A DNA stretch of 25,697 bases from JALXCH01 sp964495805. GTDB taxonomy: Bacteria > Calditrichota > Calditrichia > RBG-13-44-9. Location of the stretch: the NCBI GenBank assembly GCA_964495805.1, contig CAZBWV010000085.1, positions 1 through 25,697 on the forward strand. The letters are read 5' to 3'. A program made the translations under genes and the position numbers. Positions 17,196 through 25,295 of the stretch are shown here, piece after piece. The notes beneath the pieces were generated by a model. It had not been told where the DNA came from. It did not search any database and was given only the letters and a program-made list of their open reading frames with translations. Numbering within the stretch: the first letter of the stretch is position 1; every line of letters begins with the position of its first letter.

Positions 17196-17262
17196 TCCTG
17201 TCAATTCACTTATTTAATTCATACACCCGCTGCCCGGATTGGTCAGCGGGTTTTTTATTTTT
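17161..17262 (+). promoter_or_regulatory. Tryptophan attenuator: competing hairpins and intrinsic terminator
   Basis: Three mutually exclusive pairings are visible. Pause hairpin 1:2 is CCGCTG (17161-17166) with CAGTGG (17172-17177). Antiterminator 2:3 is GGCAGTGGGTG (17170-17180) with CACCCGCTGCC (17224-17234), 11 pairs including one wobble. Terminator 3:4 is CCCGCTG (17226-17232) with CAGCGGG (17244-17250), followed by a T-rich tract at 17251-17262. A ribosome stalled at the Trp codons would cover strand 1 and free strand 2 to pair with strand 3. This would prevent termination and allow trpB expression under Trp starvation. The order and overlaps match the classical mechanism. Confidence 0.88.
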
Positions 17263-17289
17263 CACCCAAAATGTAAGGAGGTCTGAATC

Positions 17290-18597
17290 ATGTTGCGGAA
17301 AATTTATCTGAAGGAAACGGAAATTCCCACTCACTATTACAACATTACGGCGGATTTGCCTTTTTCGCTGGACCCGCCGTTGCATCCCGCCACCCGACAA
17401 CCGCTCTCCCCGGACGATATGGCGGCCATTTTTCCCATGAATCTCATTGAGCAGGAGATGAGCACCCAGCGGGAGATTCCTATTCCCGATCCGGTTCGGG
17501 AAGCTTACGCCATTTATCGTCCGACACCGCTTATTCGTGCGACCGCTCTGGAAAAAATGCTGAATACCCCGGCTAAAATCTATTATAAATATGAAGGTGC
17601 CTCGCCCACGGGAAGTCATAAACCCAACACGGCTATCGCTCAGGCTTACTACAATAAAGAGTTTGGAACCAAAAAAGTCGTGACCGAAACCGGCGCCGGT
17701 CAGTGGGGAAGTTCACTGGCATTTGCTGCGGAAATGTTCGGGCTGGAGTGCACCGTGTATATGGTGAAAGTGAGCTACGAGCAAAAACCCTATCGGAAAA
17801 CCATGATGAATCTGTTTGGTGCGGACATTTATCCTTCGCCCTCGCCCCGGACAAAAACCGGCCGAAAGATTCTGGAAGAAGATCCCAACTGCCCGGGAAG
17901 TCTGGGAATCGCCATATCCGAAGCCATAGAAGAGGCGGTAACCGATCCGAAAAATAAATATTCCCTGGGGAGTGTGTTGAACCATGTGCTGCTGCATCAA
18001 ACCATTATCGGGCAGGAGGTAAAGAAACAACTGGAGCAGGTAGGTGAGTATCCCGACGTAATTATCGGTTGCCACGGTGGTGGTAGTAACTTCGCCGGCC
18101 TGGCTTTCCCGTTTTTACGAGATAAAATAAACGGAAAGGAAGTGGAAGCCATTGCCGTGGAGCCTGCTTCGTGTCCGACCCTGACCAATGGAAAACTGGA
18201 TTACGATTTCGGTGATACCGCTGGCATGACGCCACTGTTGATGATGTACACTCTGGGACACGACTTTATTCCCCCGGCCATTCACGCCGGTGGATTACGG
18301 TACCATGGTGCTGCACCGCTGGTGAGTGCTCTGTTGAAACACGGATTAATCAAAGCCCGGGCACTGGATCAGCTGTCTGTATTTGATGGAGCATTGAAAT
18401 TTGCCAAGGCAGAGGGCATCATTCCTGCACCGGAATCTTCCCATGCCGTGCAGGCAGCTATTGAAGAAGCAGAAAAAGCGCGGGAAGAAGGTAAGGAGAA
18501 GGTTATTGTATTTAACCTTTCCGGCCATGGATTGCTGGATCTTTCCGCTTATGAGGCTTATCTGAAAGGTGAGCTAAAAAGTAACGGTGATGCGTAA
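17290..18597 (+). CDS. trpB: Tryptophan synthase beta chain, TrpB2-type
   Basis: This 435-residue PLP enzyme condenses indole with L-serine to give tryptophan. It is the longer TrpB2 type: N-terminal extension, YRPTPLIRA, then YEGASPTGSHKPNTA with the PLP lysine K111. TETGAGQWG (E133 as the probable catalytic acid) follows, and HGGGSN (263-268) binds the cofactor phosphate. TrpB2 proteins usually lack the features for tight TrpA pairing and are common in archaea and thermophiles; in some organisms they act as indole salvage enzymes. No trpA is adjacent. AAGGAGGT (17275-17282) sits 7 bases before the ATG. Expression is probably controlled by the upstream attenuator. A terminator follows, so it appears to be a single-gene operon. 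Confidence 0.93.
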   Translation: MLRKIYLKETEIPTHYYNITADLPFSLDPPLHPATRQPLSPDDMAAIFPMNLIEQEMSTQREIPIPDPVREAYAIYRPTPLIRATALEKMLNTPAKIYYKYEGASPTGSHKPNTAIAQAYYNKEFGTKKVVTETGAGQWGSSLAFAAEMFGLECTVYMVKVSYEQKPYRKTMMNLFGADIYPSPSPRTKTGRKILEEDPNCPGSLGIAISEAIEEAVTDPKNKYSLGSVLNHVLLHQTIIGQEVKKQLEQVGEYPDVIIGCHGGGSNFAGLAFPFLRDKINGKEVEAIAVEPASCPTLTNGKLDYDFGDTAGMTPLLMMYTLGHDFIPPAIHAGGLRYHGAAPLVSALLKHGLIKARALDQLSVFDGALKFAKAEGIIPAPESSHAVQAAIEEAEKAREEGKEKVIVFNLSGHGLLDLSAYEAYLKGELKSNGDA

Positions 18598-18622
18598 TCC
18601 TGTTGATTGAGTAAAGATGAAG

Positions 18623-18660
18623 GGAACGCGGCTTGAACTGTCAGCCGTGTTCCTGTTTTA
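18623..18660 (+). terminator. Intrinsic terminator after trpB2
   Basis: GGAACGCGGCT (18623-18633) pairs with AGCCGTGTTCC (18643-18653) over 11 positions with one wobble. TGTTTTA follows. It isolates trpB2 from rlmD. Confidence 0.8.
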
Positions 18661-18759
18661 TAAGAGCTCATTACTTACCGAACTCTATCCTTTCCATTCA
18701 CCTTGCGTGTTGATTCTTTCCTGGCGATTCCGTAACTTCGCTGAAAAATTTGGCGATGC

Positions 18760-20139
18760 ATGAAGCGTAAACAGAAGTTACAGGTGGAAATTGAGAAGCT
18801 CGCCTATGGCGGGAAGGGAATTGCCCGGGTAAACGGACGGGTAGTTTTTGTGGACGGCGCTTTACCGGGAGATCGGGCAGTGGTGCAGATCCGCCGGTTA
18901 AAAAGCCAGTTTGCCGAAGCAAAATTAGTGGAATTGGTTGAACCTTCTCCGCTGAGGCGAGAAGCTCCCTGTCGTTATTTTGGCTACTGCGGCGGTTGTA
19001 AATGGCAAAATCTGGATTACCAGCAGCAACTGGAATTTAAACAACAACAGGTAGTGGAAAGCCTGGAACACATCGGGGGCATTTCCCCGGAATTGGTTCA
19101 TGCCACCCTTCCATCACCTTTGCAGTTTGGCTATCGGAATAAAATGGAATTTTCCTTTACCGATCGCCGCTGGCTTACCCCGGAAGAGTTGCAAAATTCG
19201 AATATTCGCAAGGACTTTGGGCTGGGTTTTCACGTACCCGGTTCGTTCGAATGGGTAATGCATATTGACGAATGTTTGCTACAGGATGAGGTGATGAACG
19301 GAATTTTGAAGTTCACCGGCGATTATTTTCGACAGGCGGACATTCCGGTGTTCAATCTAAAAACCCATCAGGGGGTACTGCGTTTTCTGGTATTGCGTAA
19401 ATCGTTTGCTTATCAACAATATATGGTCAATCTGGTGACTTTCGAGCCGGTAGCGGATCAGGTGAAAAAATGGGTTCAGGAACTAACCCGGCGCTTTTCC
19501 GGAATTGTGAGTATTTTGAATAGTGTCAACCGTCGGTTTGCTCAGATTGCTGTGGGAGAACAGGAGCACCTCCTGTTCGGTCAGCCGATTCTAAAGGAAA
19601 AATTAGGCGGCTTTGAATTCGAAATTTCAGCCAATTCTTTCTTCCAGACCAATCCGTTACAGGCAGAACAGCTATACAGGACAGTGGAAAAGTTTGTTGG
19701 GGAAGGGCATGAGCTGGTGTGGGATCTGTATTCCGGAACCGGTACCATCACCATGTTTCTGGCCGGAAGCGCCAGACAGGTGATTGGCTTCGAAGTGGTG
19801 GAGAGTGCTGTGCAGGATGCCATTCGAAACTGTGAACAAAATGGTGTAACCAATTGTACGTTTGTTGCGGGTAATGTTGAGAAAAATTTACGGCAATATC
19901 CCGGTTCTCCGGATGTCGTGGTCACAGATCCACCACGCAGCGGAATGCATCCCGAAACGGTAAGAGCAATCCTGAATGCAAAGCCCCACAAAATCGTGTA
20001 TGTCTCCTGCAATCCTGCTACCATGGCACGGGATGTGGCGATGCTGAAACAAGAATATCGGGTGAGCGAGGTTCAACCGGTGGATATGTTCCCCCACACC
20101 TATCACATCGAATCGGTTGTGAAGCTGGAGCGGCGATGA
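18760..20139 (+). CDS. rlmD: 23S rRNA (uracil-C5)-methyltransferase, RlmD/RumA family
   Basis: This 459-residue SAM-dependent methyltransferase makes 5-methyluridine in 23S rRNA. It has an N-terminal TRAM domain (about residues 1-60) for RNA binding. Cysteines C71, C77 and C80 (CRYFGYCGGC) with C172 would hold a 4Fe-4S cluster. The catalytic domain shows NSFFQTNP, the SAM-binding DLYSGTGTIT, VTDPPRSG, SCNPATMARD with nucleophile C417, and HIESVV with base E451. All key residues are present. The exact target (U1939, U747 or both) cannot be told from sequence. The start at 18760 has only a weak ribosome site. The stop overlaps the next start (ATGA), so the two methyltransferases are coupled. 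Confidence 0.9.
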   Translation: MKRKQKLQVEIEKLAYGGKGIARVNGRVVFVDGALPGDRAVVQIRRLKSQFAEAKLVELVEPSPLRREAPCRYFGYCGGCKWQNLDYQQQLEFKQQQVVESLEHIGGISPELVHATLPSPLQFGYRNKMEFSFTDRRWLTPEELQNSNIRKDFGLGFHVPGSFEWVMHIDECLLQDEVMNGILKFTGDYFRQADIPVFNLKTHQGVLRFLVLRKSFAYQQYMVNLVTFEPVADQVKKWVQELTRRFSGIVSILNSVNRRFAQIAVGEQEHLLFGQPILKEKLGGFEFEISANSFFQTNPLQAEQLYRTVEKFVGEGHELVWDLYSGTGTITMFLAGSARQVIGFEVVESAVQDAIRNCEQNGVTNCTFVAGNVEKNLRQYPGSPDVVVTDPPRSGMHPETVRAILNAKPHKIVYVSCNPATMARDVAMLKQEYRVSEVQPVDMFPHTYHIESVVKLERR

Positions 20140-20675
20140 GAAAATTAACCTTTGAAGAAATTACCAGCCGGCGCATTCCGCCGGAGCGAATCCGGGAAGT
20201 GGAACGTTTCCCCATACTGGGTTTGCTGGACAACATCCGCAGTCTGTATAACGTGGGCTCCATCTTCCGTACCGCTGATGCTGTGCGTTTGCAGAAGTTG
20301 TATCTGACCGGAATTACCGGCTATCCGCCTCGCAAGGAGATTGATAAAACCGCTCTGGGTGCGGTCGAGACGGTTCCCTGGGAATATACTAAAGATTCTG
20401 TGCCATTAGTCCGAGGATTGAAGGCGCAGGGTGTCCGGATCGTGGTTCTGGAGCACACCTCCGAAAGTCGCTCTTTCCGGGAGGTCTCTTACCAGTTCCC
20501 AACCTGCCTGGTGGTGGGGAACGAAGTTTTTGGCGTATCGGATGAACTGATTGATCTGGCCGATCAGGCTATCGAAATTCCCATGTTCGGGAGTAAGCAG
20601 TCCCTGAATGTCACCATCGCTTTTGGAATTGTGGTGTACGAGATGCTTTTTCAATATTTGCGAACAAAAAAATAG
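20136..20675 (+). CDS. SpoU/TrmH-family RNA 2'-O-methyltransferase
   Basis: This 179-residue SPOUT-fold enzyme shows the three SpoU motifs. Motif 1 is NIRSLYNVGSIFRTAD (residues 33-48, catalytic-type Arg 45), motif 2 is VVGNEVFGVSDEL and motif 3 is IPMFGSKQSLNVTIAFGIVVYE. Together these form the knotted SAM-binding site. It methylates ribose 2'-OH in tRNA or rRNA, but the target is not predictable here. It is short, lacking the N-terminal substrate-binding domain of RlmB, so it resembles the minimal TrmH-type members. It overlaps rlmD by 4 bases. Confidence 0.88.
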   Translation: MRKLTFEEITSRRIPPERIREVERFPILGLLDNIRSLYNVGSIFRTADAVRLQKLYLTGITGYPPRKEIDKTALGAVETVPWEYTKDSVPLVRGLKAQGVRIVVLEHTSESRSFREVSYQFPTCLVVGNEVFGVSDELIDLADQAIEIPMFGSKQSLNVTIAFGIVVYEMLFQYLRTKK

Positions 20676-20752
20676 CTTTACTTCCGGAAAAAGATTGATT
20701 GGAACGTGATAAACGTTTATATTTCCATCAAGTTAGCGAAAGATGAATACCG

Positions 20753-22219
20753 ATGGCATACGTGATTTATTTATTGGAATCAGATCTGGATCGGGCAAAG
20801 TTGATTACCGACCAGGCACCGGGAAAAGATTTTCAGGTGGAAGCGGTGGCTGATCTGGATGAATTGTATTCTTCCATTCAGAAGGTAATGCCCGATGCCG
20901 TGTTTGTGGGGTTCCGCTGGATTCAGCCCCGATTGCGCCAGGTAAAGTTCAGCAAGGAGTACGTAAGCTTTGTGTATGGCGAACACATCGAAATGGACGA
21001 TCGGTTGCAGCTTTACCGGCAGGGAGTGGATCGGGTATTGGAGTGGAGCGATAAATGCGCGACCAATTTGTTCACCCTGGCCAAAATCCGATTTTACCGG
21101 GATCGCGAACTGTTGCCTTATTTGCAAAAGTTTATTACCCGCGGAAAGCTCAACGAATTCCATCTTGCGGATATTCTCGCCAAATCCATTCTGGAAAAGA
21201 AAAATTTGATTTTTAAATTGTTAGATGGGGATTGGACAGCCAAGATGCGTGTTTTCCGGGGCGAGGTGGTGGAAGCCTGGGCGCCACCACTTTCAGCAGA
21301 GGAAGCAGCCATCGCCATCTTACTCCATCGTCAGGGACAGCTGCGCATGCAATCTTTTGTAAAGGAATCGGACATCAACACCTTTGGCGTTTCCACGTTG
21401 GGAATTTTGACGGAAGCCAAATTCCAGGACGAGATGCTTCGGGAATTCACGGCACGATTCCCCACCAATAATCCGGTGTTCCAGCTTGCCAGAGGTATCT
21501 CTCCCGAATCGGTCAATTCGGATATTCAGACCATTTTGCGGCTTGTGCAAAGCGAAAAATATCTTTCCCGGATTTTTCAGAAGAGTCCCTATTCTATTCT
21601 AAAAACATTTCGAATTCTGGAAGAGTTGTACCGCCAGGGGAAAATTCAAATTGATGAATCATTCCGCAGCGAGATGAAATTTACCAGGGAAGATGCGGAG
21701 GTGATCCGACAGAAACTTTTCCCCACGGGTGTGGTGGAAGGAAGACTGATTGTGTTGGGATTCCCCGGATCGGGGAAAACTCAGTTAATTAAAACACTGG
21801 CCGGTTCCCAGAAAAGCGATATCAAAACGGTTCAATCACTGGATTTTACCCGGCTGAAATTTCCTGAAGGTCTGCGTTTGAATATTTTTGGCATCTCAGT
21901 GGATGAGTATTTCCAGCCCATCATGCGAAAACTGTCCGAGAATATGCTGGGATATATTTTTATGGTGGATTATTCCCGACAGGATAATCTTGAGTATGTC
22001 AATTATCTATTACAACAAATGCTGGCTAAATACCCCGTACCCATGGTGGTAGCCGTTACCGGTATTCAGGGAGATGTGGACAAAGCCATCCAATCTCTAC
22101 GCAGCCGATTGAATCTCTCCTACGATGTACCAGTGGTAGCGGTTAATCCAGATGACTTTTACCAGGTGCGCCAGATATTTTATGCCATGAGTTCCCGCAC
22201 CGTCGCTCAGGAAAGCTAA
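20753..22219 (+). CDS. Receiver-like / PATAN (DUF4388) / small GTPase fusion protein
   Basis: This 488-residue cytosolic signalling protein has three regions. Residues 1-120 resemble a receiver fold, but the phospho-acceptor position is not aspartate (AVFVGF). Residues 129-200 (ITRGKLNEFHLADILAKSI and following) fit the PATAN/DUF4388 domain. Residues 330-480 are a P-loop GTPase of the MglA/SRP-receptor-beta-like group: GFPGSGKT (336-343), SLDFTRLKF, then LRLNIFGISVDEYF where DxxG would stand, YIFMVDYS, and AVTGIQGD in place of NKxD. Nucleotide binding by the P-loop is likely, but base specificity is unclear. It leads a three-gene cassette and is followed 13 bases later by a second PATAN protein. 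The role may be polarity, motility or surface behaviour, by analogy only. Confidence 0.75.
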   Translation: MAYVIYLLESDLDRAKLITDQAPGKDFQVEAVADLDELYSSIQKVMPDAVFVGFRWIQPRLRQVKFSKEYVSFVYGEHIEMDDRLQLYRQGVDRVLEWSDKCATNLFTLAKIRFYRDRELLPYLQKFITRGKLNEFHLADILAKSILEKKNLIFKLLDGDWTAKMRVFRGEVVEAWAPPLSAEEAAIAILLHRQGQLRMQSFVKESDINTFGVSTLGILTEAKFQDEMLREFTARFPTNNPVFQLARGISPESVNSDIQTILRLVQSEKYLSRIFQKSPYSILKTFRILEELYRQGKIQIDESFRSEMKFTREDAEVIRQKLFPTGVVEGRLIVLGFPGSGKTQLIKTLAGSQKSDIKTVQSLDFTRLKFPEGLRLNIFGISVDEYFQPIMRKLSENMLGYIFMVDYSRQDNLEYVNYLLQQMLAKYPVPMVVAVTGIQGDVDKAIQSLRSRLNLSYDVPVVAVNPDDFYQVRQIFYAMSSRTVAQES

Positions 22220-22232
22220 CAGACGAGGCAAC

Positions 22233-23378
22233 ATGCAGGATATTCTCTTTTTGTTAAATGACGATCAGTACGAAGATGAAATTGTGGAGACGCTAAAACA
22301 GGGAGAGTACATTTACCACCGCGCCTCCAACAATGATGAATTAATCAAAGTGGTTCGGCAGGATTCCATTGATCTGGTCATTACCTGGATGATGGATGCC
22401 GAAGTGGTACGCAATACCCTGTCCACCCTTGCTCAGCACGCCATGGGATTTTTACCGGTAGTACCGGTGGTACCCAACACCGAAGCCATTGAACCGTTTC
22501 TGACTCTGCAAATTGCCGATATCATTACGGTTCCGCTTCCTCGGGAAGAATTCCTGTTCATTCTCAACGATTTAATCGGTGGCATGCAACAATCTGGTGA
22601 GATGGGCAACACCCGATTGTGGGAAGGAAATCTGGAAGAATTCAGCCTGGTGGACCTGATTCAAATGGTGGAATCGAACCATAAGGACGCTATTCTCACT
22701 GTGAATTATAAAGGCCATCTGGGCCAAATTTACTTCCGCGGTGGGAAGGTCATTAAAATTACCCTTCGAAATTTAACCGGGATTCCTGCACTGCTAAAAC
22801 TGGCTTCCCTGCACAAAGCAGAGTTCCAGATTCAGTTTACGCGTGTGGAATTACCGGACACCATTCAGAATACTAATCAGGAGTTGCTCATTGCCATTCT
22901 GAGCCAGTTGAGTGATCAGGAAAAACTGCTACAGGATTTGCCCGATGTGTTCGAACCCTTAGTTACCGTGCGAATTCCTGAGGAAGAAAGCGATGAACTG
23001 AAAACCAAAATTTTGCAGATGTGCCAGGAGGGCATGAGCATCCATGAGTTGTTAATTACCTTAAACGAAGATAACCTTCGGATTTTACAGGTGATACGGG
23101 AATTAATGGAAGGGGAATACCTGATCCCACGTAACCAACTAAAAGGAAAACCCAGGATTGTTCAAAGCGGTAAGGGAGTGGGAGGATTGTTTAAAAAGAT
23201 AAGTAAAATCTTAAAGCGGGATAAAGAAGAGTCGGAATTTTCCGAAACGGTAGAAGAGCAACCGGAAACCGAAACGCCGGAACCCCAACAGCCCGCCGAA
23301 CCGGAGATTGTTTATCAACCCGCTTCCATTCCTGTTCAAACGGTCGAGCAAATCCAGAAATTTTTAAAGGGATTATGA
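22233..23378 (+). CDS. Receiver-like / PATAN (DUF4388) protein with acidic tail
   Basis: This 381-residue protein is a partner of the preceding gene. Residues 1-118 resemble a receiver domain, but the phospho-site in LVITWMMD is T51 instead of aspartate. Residues about 128-200 (LWEGNLEEFSLVDLIQMVE, then LGQIYFRGGKVIKI) match the PATAN/DUF4388 pattern. Residues 255-305 could be a winged-helix-like segment. After a basic stretch (KKISKILKRDKEE) comes a Pro/Glu-rich, probably disordered tail ending near KFLKGL. The gene follows the GTPase fusion by 13 bases and overlaps the next start by 4 (ATGA). It may be an adaptor that links the GTPase to a target. Confidence 0.7.
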   Translation: MQDILFLLNDDQYEDEIVETLKQGEYIYHRASNNDELIKVVRQDSIDLVITWMMDAEVVRNTLSTLAQHAMGFLPVVPVVPNTEAIEPFLTLQIADIITVPLPREEFLFILNDLIGGMQQSGEMGNTRLWEGNLEEFSLVDLIQMVESNHKDAILTVNYKGHLGQIYFRGGKVIKITLRNLTGIPALLKLASLHKAEFQIQFTRVELPDTIQNTNQELLIAILSQLSDQEKLLQDLPDVFEPLVTVRIPEEESDELKTKILQMCQEGMSIHELLITLNEDNLRILQVIRELMEGEYLIPRNQLKGKPRIVQSGKGVGGLFKKISKILKRDKEESEFSETVEEQPETETPEPQQPAEPEIVYQPASIPVQTVEQIQKFLKGL

Positions 23379-23863
23379 TGCAGATTATTGAGACAATGGT
23401 TGTTGCTCAATCGGAAGAGAAATTTCAGGTACTTTCGCAACCTTTACCACTCAAGATAGTTCCGGATACTCCCCTGACAACTTATCGGTTGGAGATTCAT
23501 CCGGAAATTGTATTGCTGATTTATCTGGTCTCCACGCTGGATGATTACCGGAAAAAACTACTCGCCCATGTTGCTCCCCATCTAAAGTCGGTGGTGTTTT
23601 TACCCAATCGCAAGCCGATTCATCACTGGAGCGAAGCGGTGGATGTTCTGAGTTTACTTTCCCGGAAAGGGGAGAACGTCCCGATGTTAGTTCTGGCTGA
23701 ACTGCATGAAGAAGATTTTGCTTCTGTATCCCGGGTAATTCGGGAAAAAGGTCTTTTTCTGGAAGAAAATGCGCGTCTGATATTCTGGAATTCCGGAGAA
23801 AAGGAGAGCATTCTGCAGGTCTGGCAAACGGTGTGGGGTAAAATGATGTTGTCCAGAGATTGA
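23375..23863 (+). CDS. GTPase-like protein lacking the P-loop (pseudo-GTPase candidate)
   Basis: This 162-residue protein has no database-style motif that I recognise. Compared by eye with the GTPase part of the first gene in the cassette, it follows the same order. IYLVSTLDDYRKKLLAHVAP parallels NIFGISVDEYFQPIMRKLSE, SVVFLPNRKP parallels YIFMVDYSRQ, and VPMLVLAELHEEDF parallels VPMVVAVTGIQGDV. Where the P-loop should be, it reads VVAQSEEKFQVL, with no GxxxxGKT. It may be a nucleotide-free partner or regulator of the active GTPase. Two ATGs are possible (23375 and 23378) behind AAAGGGA. It overlaps the previous gene and ends the operon, about 50 bases before tRNA-Leu. The homology is inferred and untested. 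Confidence 0.6.
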   Translation: MMQIIETMVVAQSEEKFQVLSQPLPLKIVPDTPLTTYRLEIHPEIVLLIYLVSTLDDYRKKLLAHVAPHLKSVVFLPNRKPIHHWSEAVDVLSLLSRKGENVPMLVLAELHEEDFASVSRVIREKGLFLEENARLIFWNSGEKESILQVWQTVWGKMMLSRD

Positions 23864-23915
23864 CAAAGAACTTGCCTTAAAATGGGATTTCAAGTATATT
23901 TTCACGCTTTTTAAA

Positions 23916-23998
23916 GCGCGGATGGCGGAATTGGCAGACGCGCCAGACTTAGGATCTGGTGCCCACCGGGCATGTGGGTTCGAGTCCCACTCCGCGCA
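23916..23998 (+). tRNA. tRNA-Leu (anticodon UAG)
   Basis: Acceptor GCGCGGA (23916-23922) pairs with TCCGCGC (23991-23997), with discriminator A. The anticodon stem CCAGA/TCTGG encloses loop CTTAGGA, anticodon TAG. There is a medium variable arm, and the T arm is GTGGG-TTCGAGT-CCCAC. The 3' CCA is not encoded. Confidence 0.95.
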
Positions 23999-24007
23999 CA
24001 TCGAGAC

Positions 24008-24081
24008 GCGCCCGTAGCTCAACTGGACAGAGCATCGGACTTCGGATCCGAGGGTTGGGGGTTCGACTCCCTCCGGGCGTG
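24008..24081 (+). tRNA. tRNA-Arg (anticodon UCG)
   Basis: Acceptor GCGCCCG (24008-24014) pairs with CGGGCGT (24074-24080), with discriminator G. The anticodon stem TCGGA/TCCGA holds loop CTTCGGA, anticodon TCG. The T arm contains GGTTCGACTCC. It follows tRNA-Leu by 9 bases. The part from the anticodon loop to just past the 3' end is repeated at 25597, which marks this tRNA as the integration target of the element to its right. The gene is intact. Confidence 0.95.
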
Positions 24082-24085
24082 CAAA
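24041..24085 (+). repeat. attL-like repeat within the tRNA-Arg 3' half
   Basis: Forty-five bases from the anticodon loop (TTCGGATCC) to GTGCAAA, 4 bases past the tRNA end. They are identical to 25597-25641. Tyrosine-recombinase elements commonly use such tRNA 3' halves as attachment cores. Confidence 0.85.
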
Positions 24086-24651
24086 GAAAACCGCTTGTTT
24101 TTATTTCCCTTACGTTAAATTGTTGGGATGGAGTATCACGATTTTTAACGAAATCCGCCGGGAAAAAGTGGAGCATCCCAGGAGCATATTTTTATTATAC
24201 TTAACCGCCTTTCCTATTTTAATTAATTTCTTAATTGTGGAGCATTTTAGGAGAACTCAATTAAAATATGGATAGAGATGATCATAAAAAATATTTTCAT
24301 TGTACCGTATTTCTTTTCAATTGTAGAAAATCAACCGAAAAAAAACGCTGACAACCTTCAACCCTGGATGCTTAAATAAAAATTACTTCATGTGAGCAAG
24401 AATAGCATTTAACTCTCAAGATTTATTGGAAAAAATGCGGGGAATTTCGTTAAACAAATTCGCTATGGAAATTTTTAAAACAGGTAGCAATGGCTGGAAT
24501 CCGGTGAAGCCCTGAAGAGAATAAATCGTGATATACTGATGAACAACCGAGACAGAGCTGTAATGCGGGTTAGGGAGGGGGTCATTTTTTTGAGGTCTCC
24601 ACTGTTTCCGGGATTACCCATTTCTTTCTTAAAACCAGGCGTGGGTTGGGA
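24086..24651. other. AT-rich non-coding part of the island
   Basis: I see no convincing gene. A 74-codon minus frame (24475-24699) and a plus frame running through tRNA sequence look spurious. Around 24500-24660 two plus-strand frames read open for about 55-75 codons, which may be eroded coding DNA. No hairpin or direct repeat stands out. Confidence 0.4.
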
Positions 24652-24807
24652 ATGAAGAAGGAAATTAATTTTCACGGTACTTCGGAATATTTGCACCAAA
24701 ATGATGTTGGGGCGGAATATTTGAATCTGTTCAGAAATACCTGGACAGCCGGATTTCTACATCACAATGATTTGGGCGAAGGTGATCAAGAAGAGATTGA
24801 AGAATGA
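24652..24807 (+). CDS. Doubtful small acidic ORF in the island
   Basis: A 51-codon frame from ATG 24652 to TGA 24805-24807, open upstream to a stop at 24571. Two similar stretches, EYLHQNDVGAEYL and FLHHNDLGEGDQ, lie about 27 residues apart. The end is acidic (DQEEIEE). There is no strong ribosome site and I do not recognise a family. It could be a remnant of a longer cargo gene or chance. Confidence 0.25.
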   Translation: MKKEINFHGTSEYLHQNDVGAEYLNLFRNTWTAGFLHHNDLGEGDQEEIEE

Positions 24808-24974
24808 GTTTATAAATTATTTCCTAAATAATTAATCATATAAGAATTGAAGTCGAAAACATTAAAGGAACAAAAAAAGTAAATATTTGTTTATTGCTTA
24901 TAAAGAAAAAATATTTTTGATTTATATTTTTTATTAAATATATTCTTAAAGAAAGCAAAAACTAAAAGTGCAAA

Positions 24975-25295
24975 ATGAGTTATAACACATTTACGTTAGA
25001 AGCAAAACTACCAGTGAAATTTATTTATCGTAAAAATTATGTTATTGCATCATGCCCGATTCTGGATGTTCATACTCAGGGTAAAGATAAAGAGGAAGCA
25101 TTGAACAATTTACGTGATGCTTTATCTTTGTTTTTTATATCTTGCATCGAACGCGGAACATTAGATGAAGTACTGCGTGAGAGTGGTTTTAAACCAGGGC
25201 ATCGTAAATCTCGCAGTAAAAAGGAAGTTGAAACAGTGACCGTACCAATACCTATGATTAAATCAAAAGATTCAATTACCCCATGCCCCGCATAA
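24975..25295 (+). CDS. hicB: HicB-like antitoxin
   Basis: This 106-residue HicB-family antitoxin has the partial RNase-H-like fold of the family: FIYRKNYVIASCPILDVHTQGKDKEEALNNL and following, matching the pattern in which a strand pair is followed by EA..N. No clear DNA-binding domain is seen at the C-terminus, which is basic (KPGHRKSRSKKE) and may contact DNA or RNA. It overlaps hicA by 13 bases, with the antitoxin first. The ribosome site is weak and upstream DNA is very AT-rich, so translation may be modest. It probably binds and neutralises HicA and represses the pair. Confidence 0.8.
   Translation: MSYNTFTLEAKLPVKFIYRKNYVIASCPILDVHTQGKDKEEALNNLRDALSLFFISCIERGTLDEVLRESGFKPGHRKSRSKKEVETVTVPIPMIKSKDSITPCPA

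Noticed and set aside
20406..20654. 82-codon minus ORF inside the SpoU-family gene
   Set aside because: It lies wholly opposite a gene with all three SpoU motifs, so it is a shadow.
23959..24204. 81-codon ORF running through both tRNAs
   Set aside because: The reading frame consists of tRNA-Leu and tRNA-Arg sequence, a common false call.
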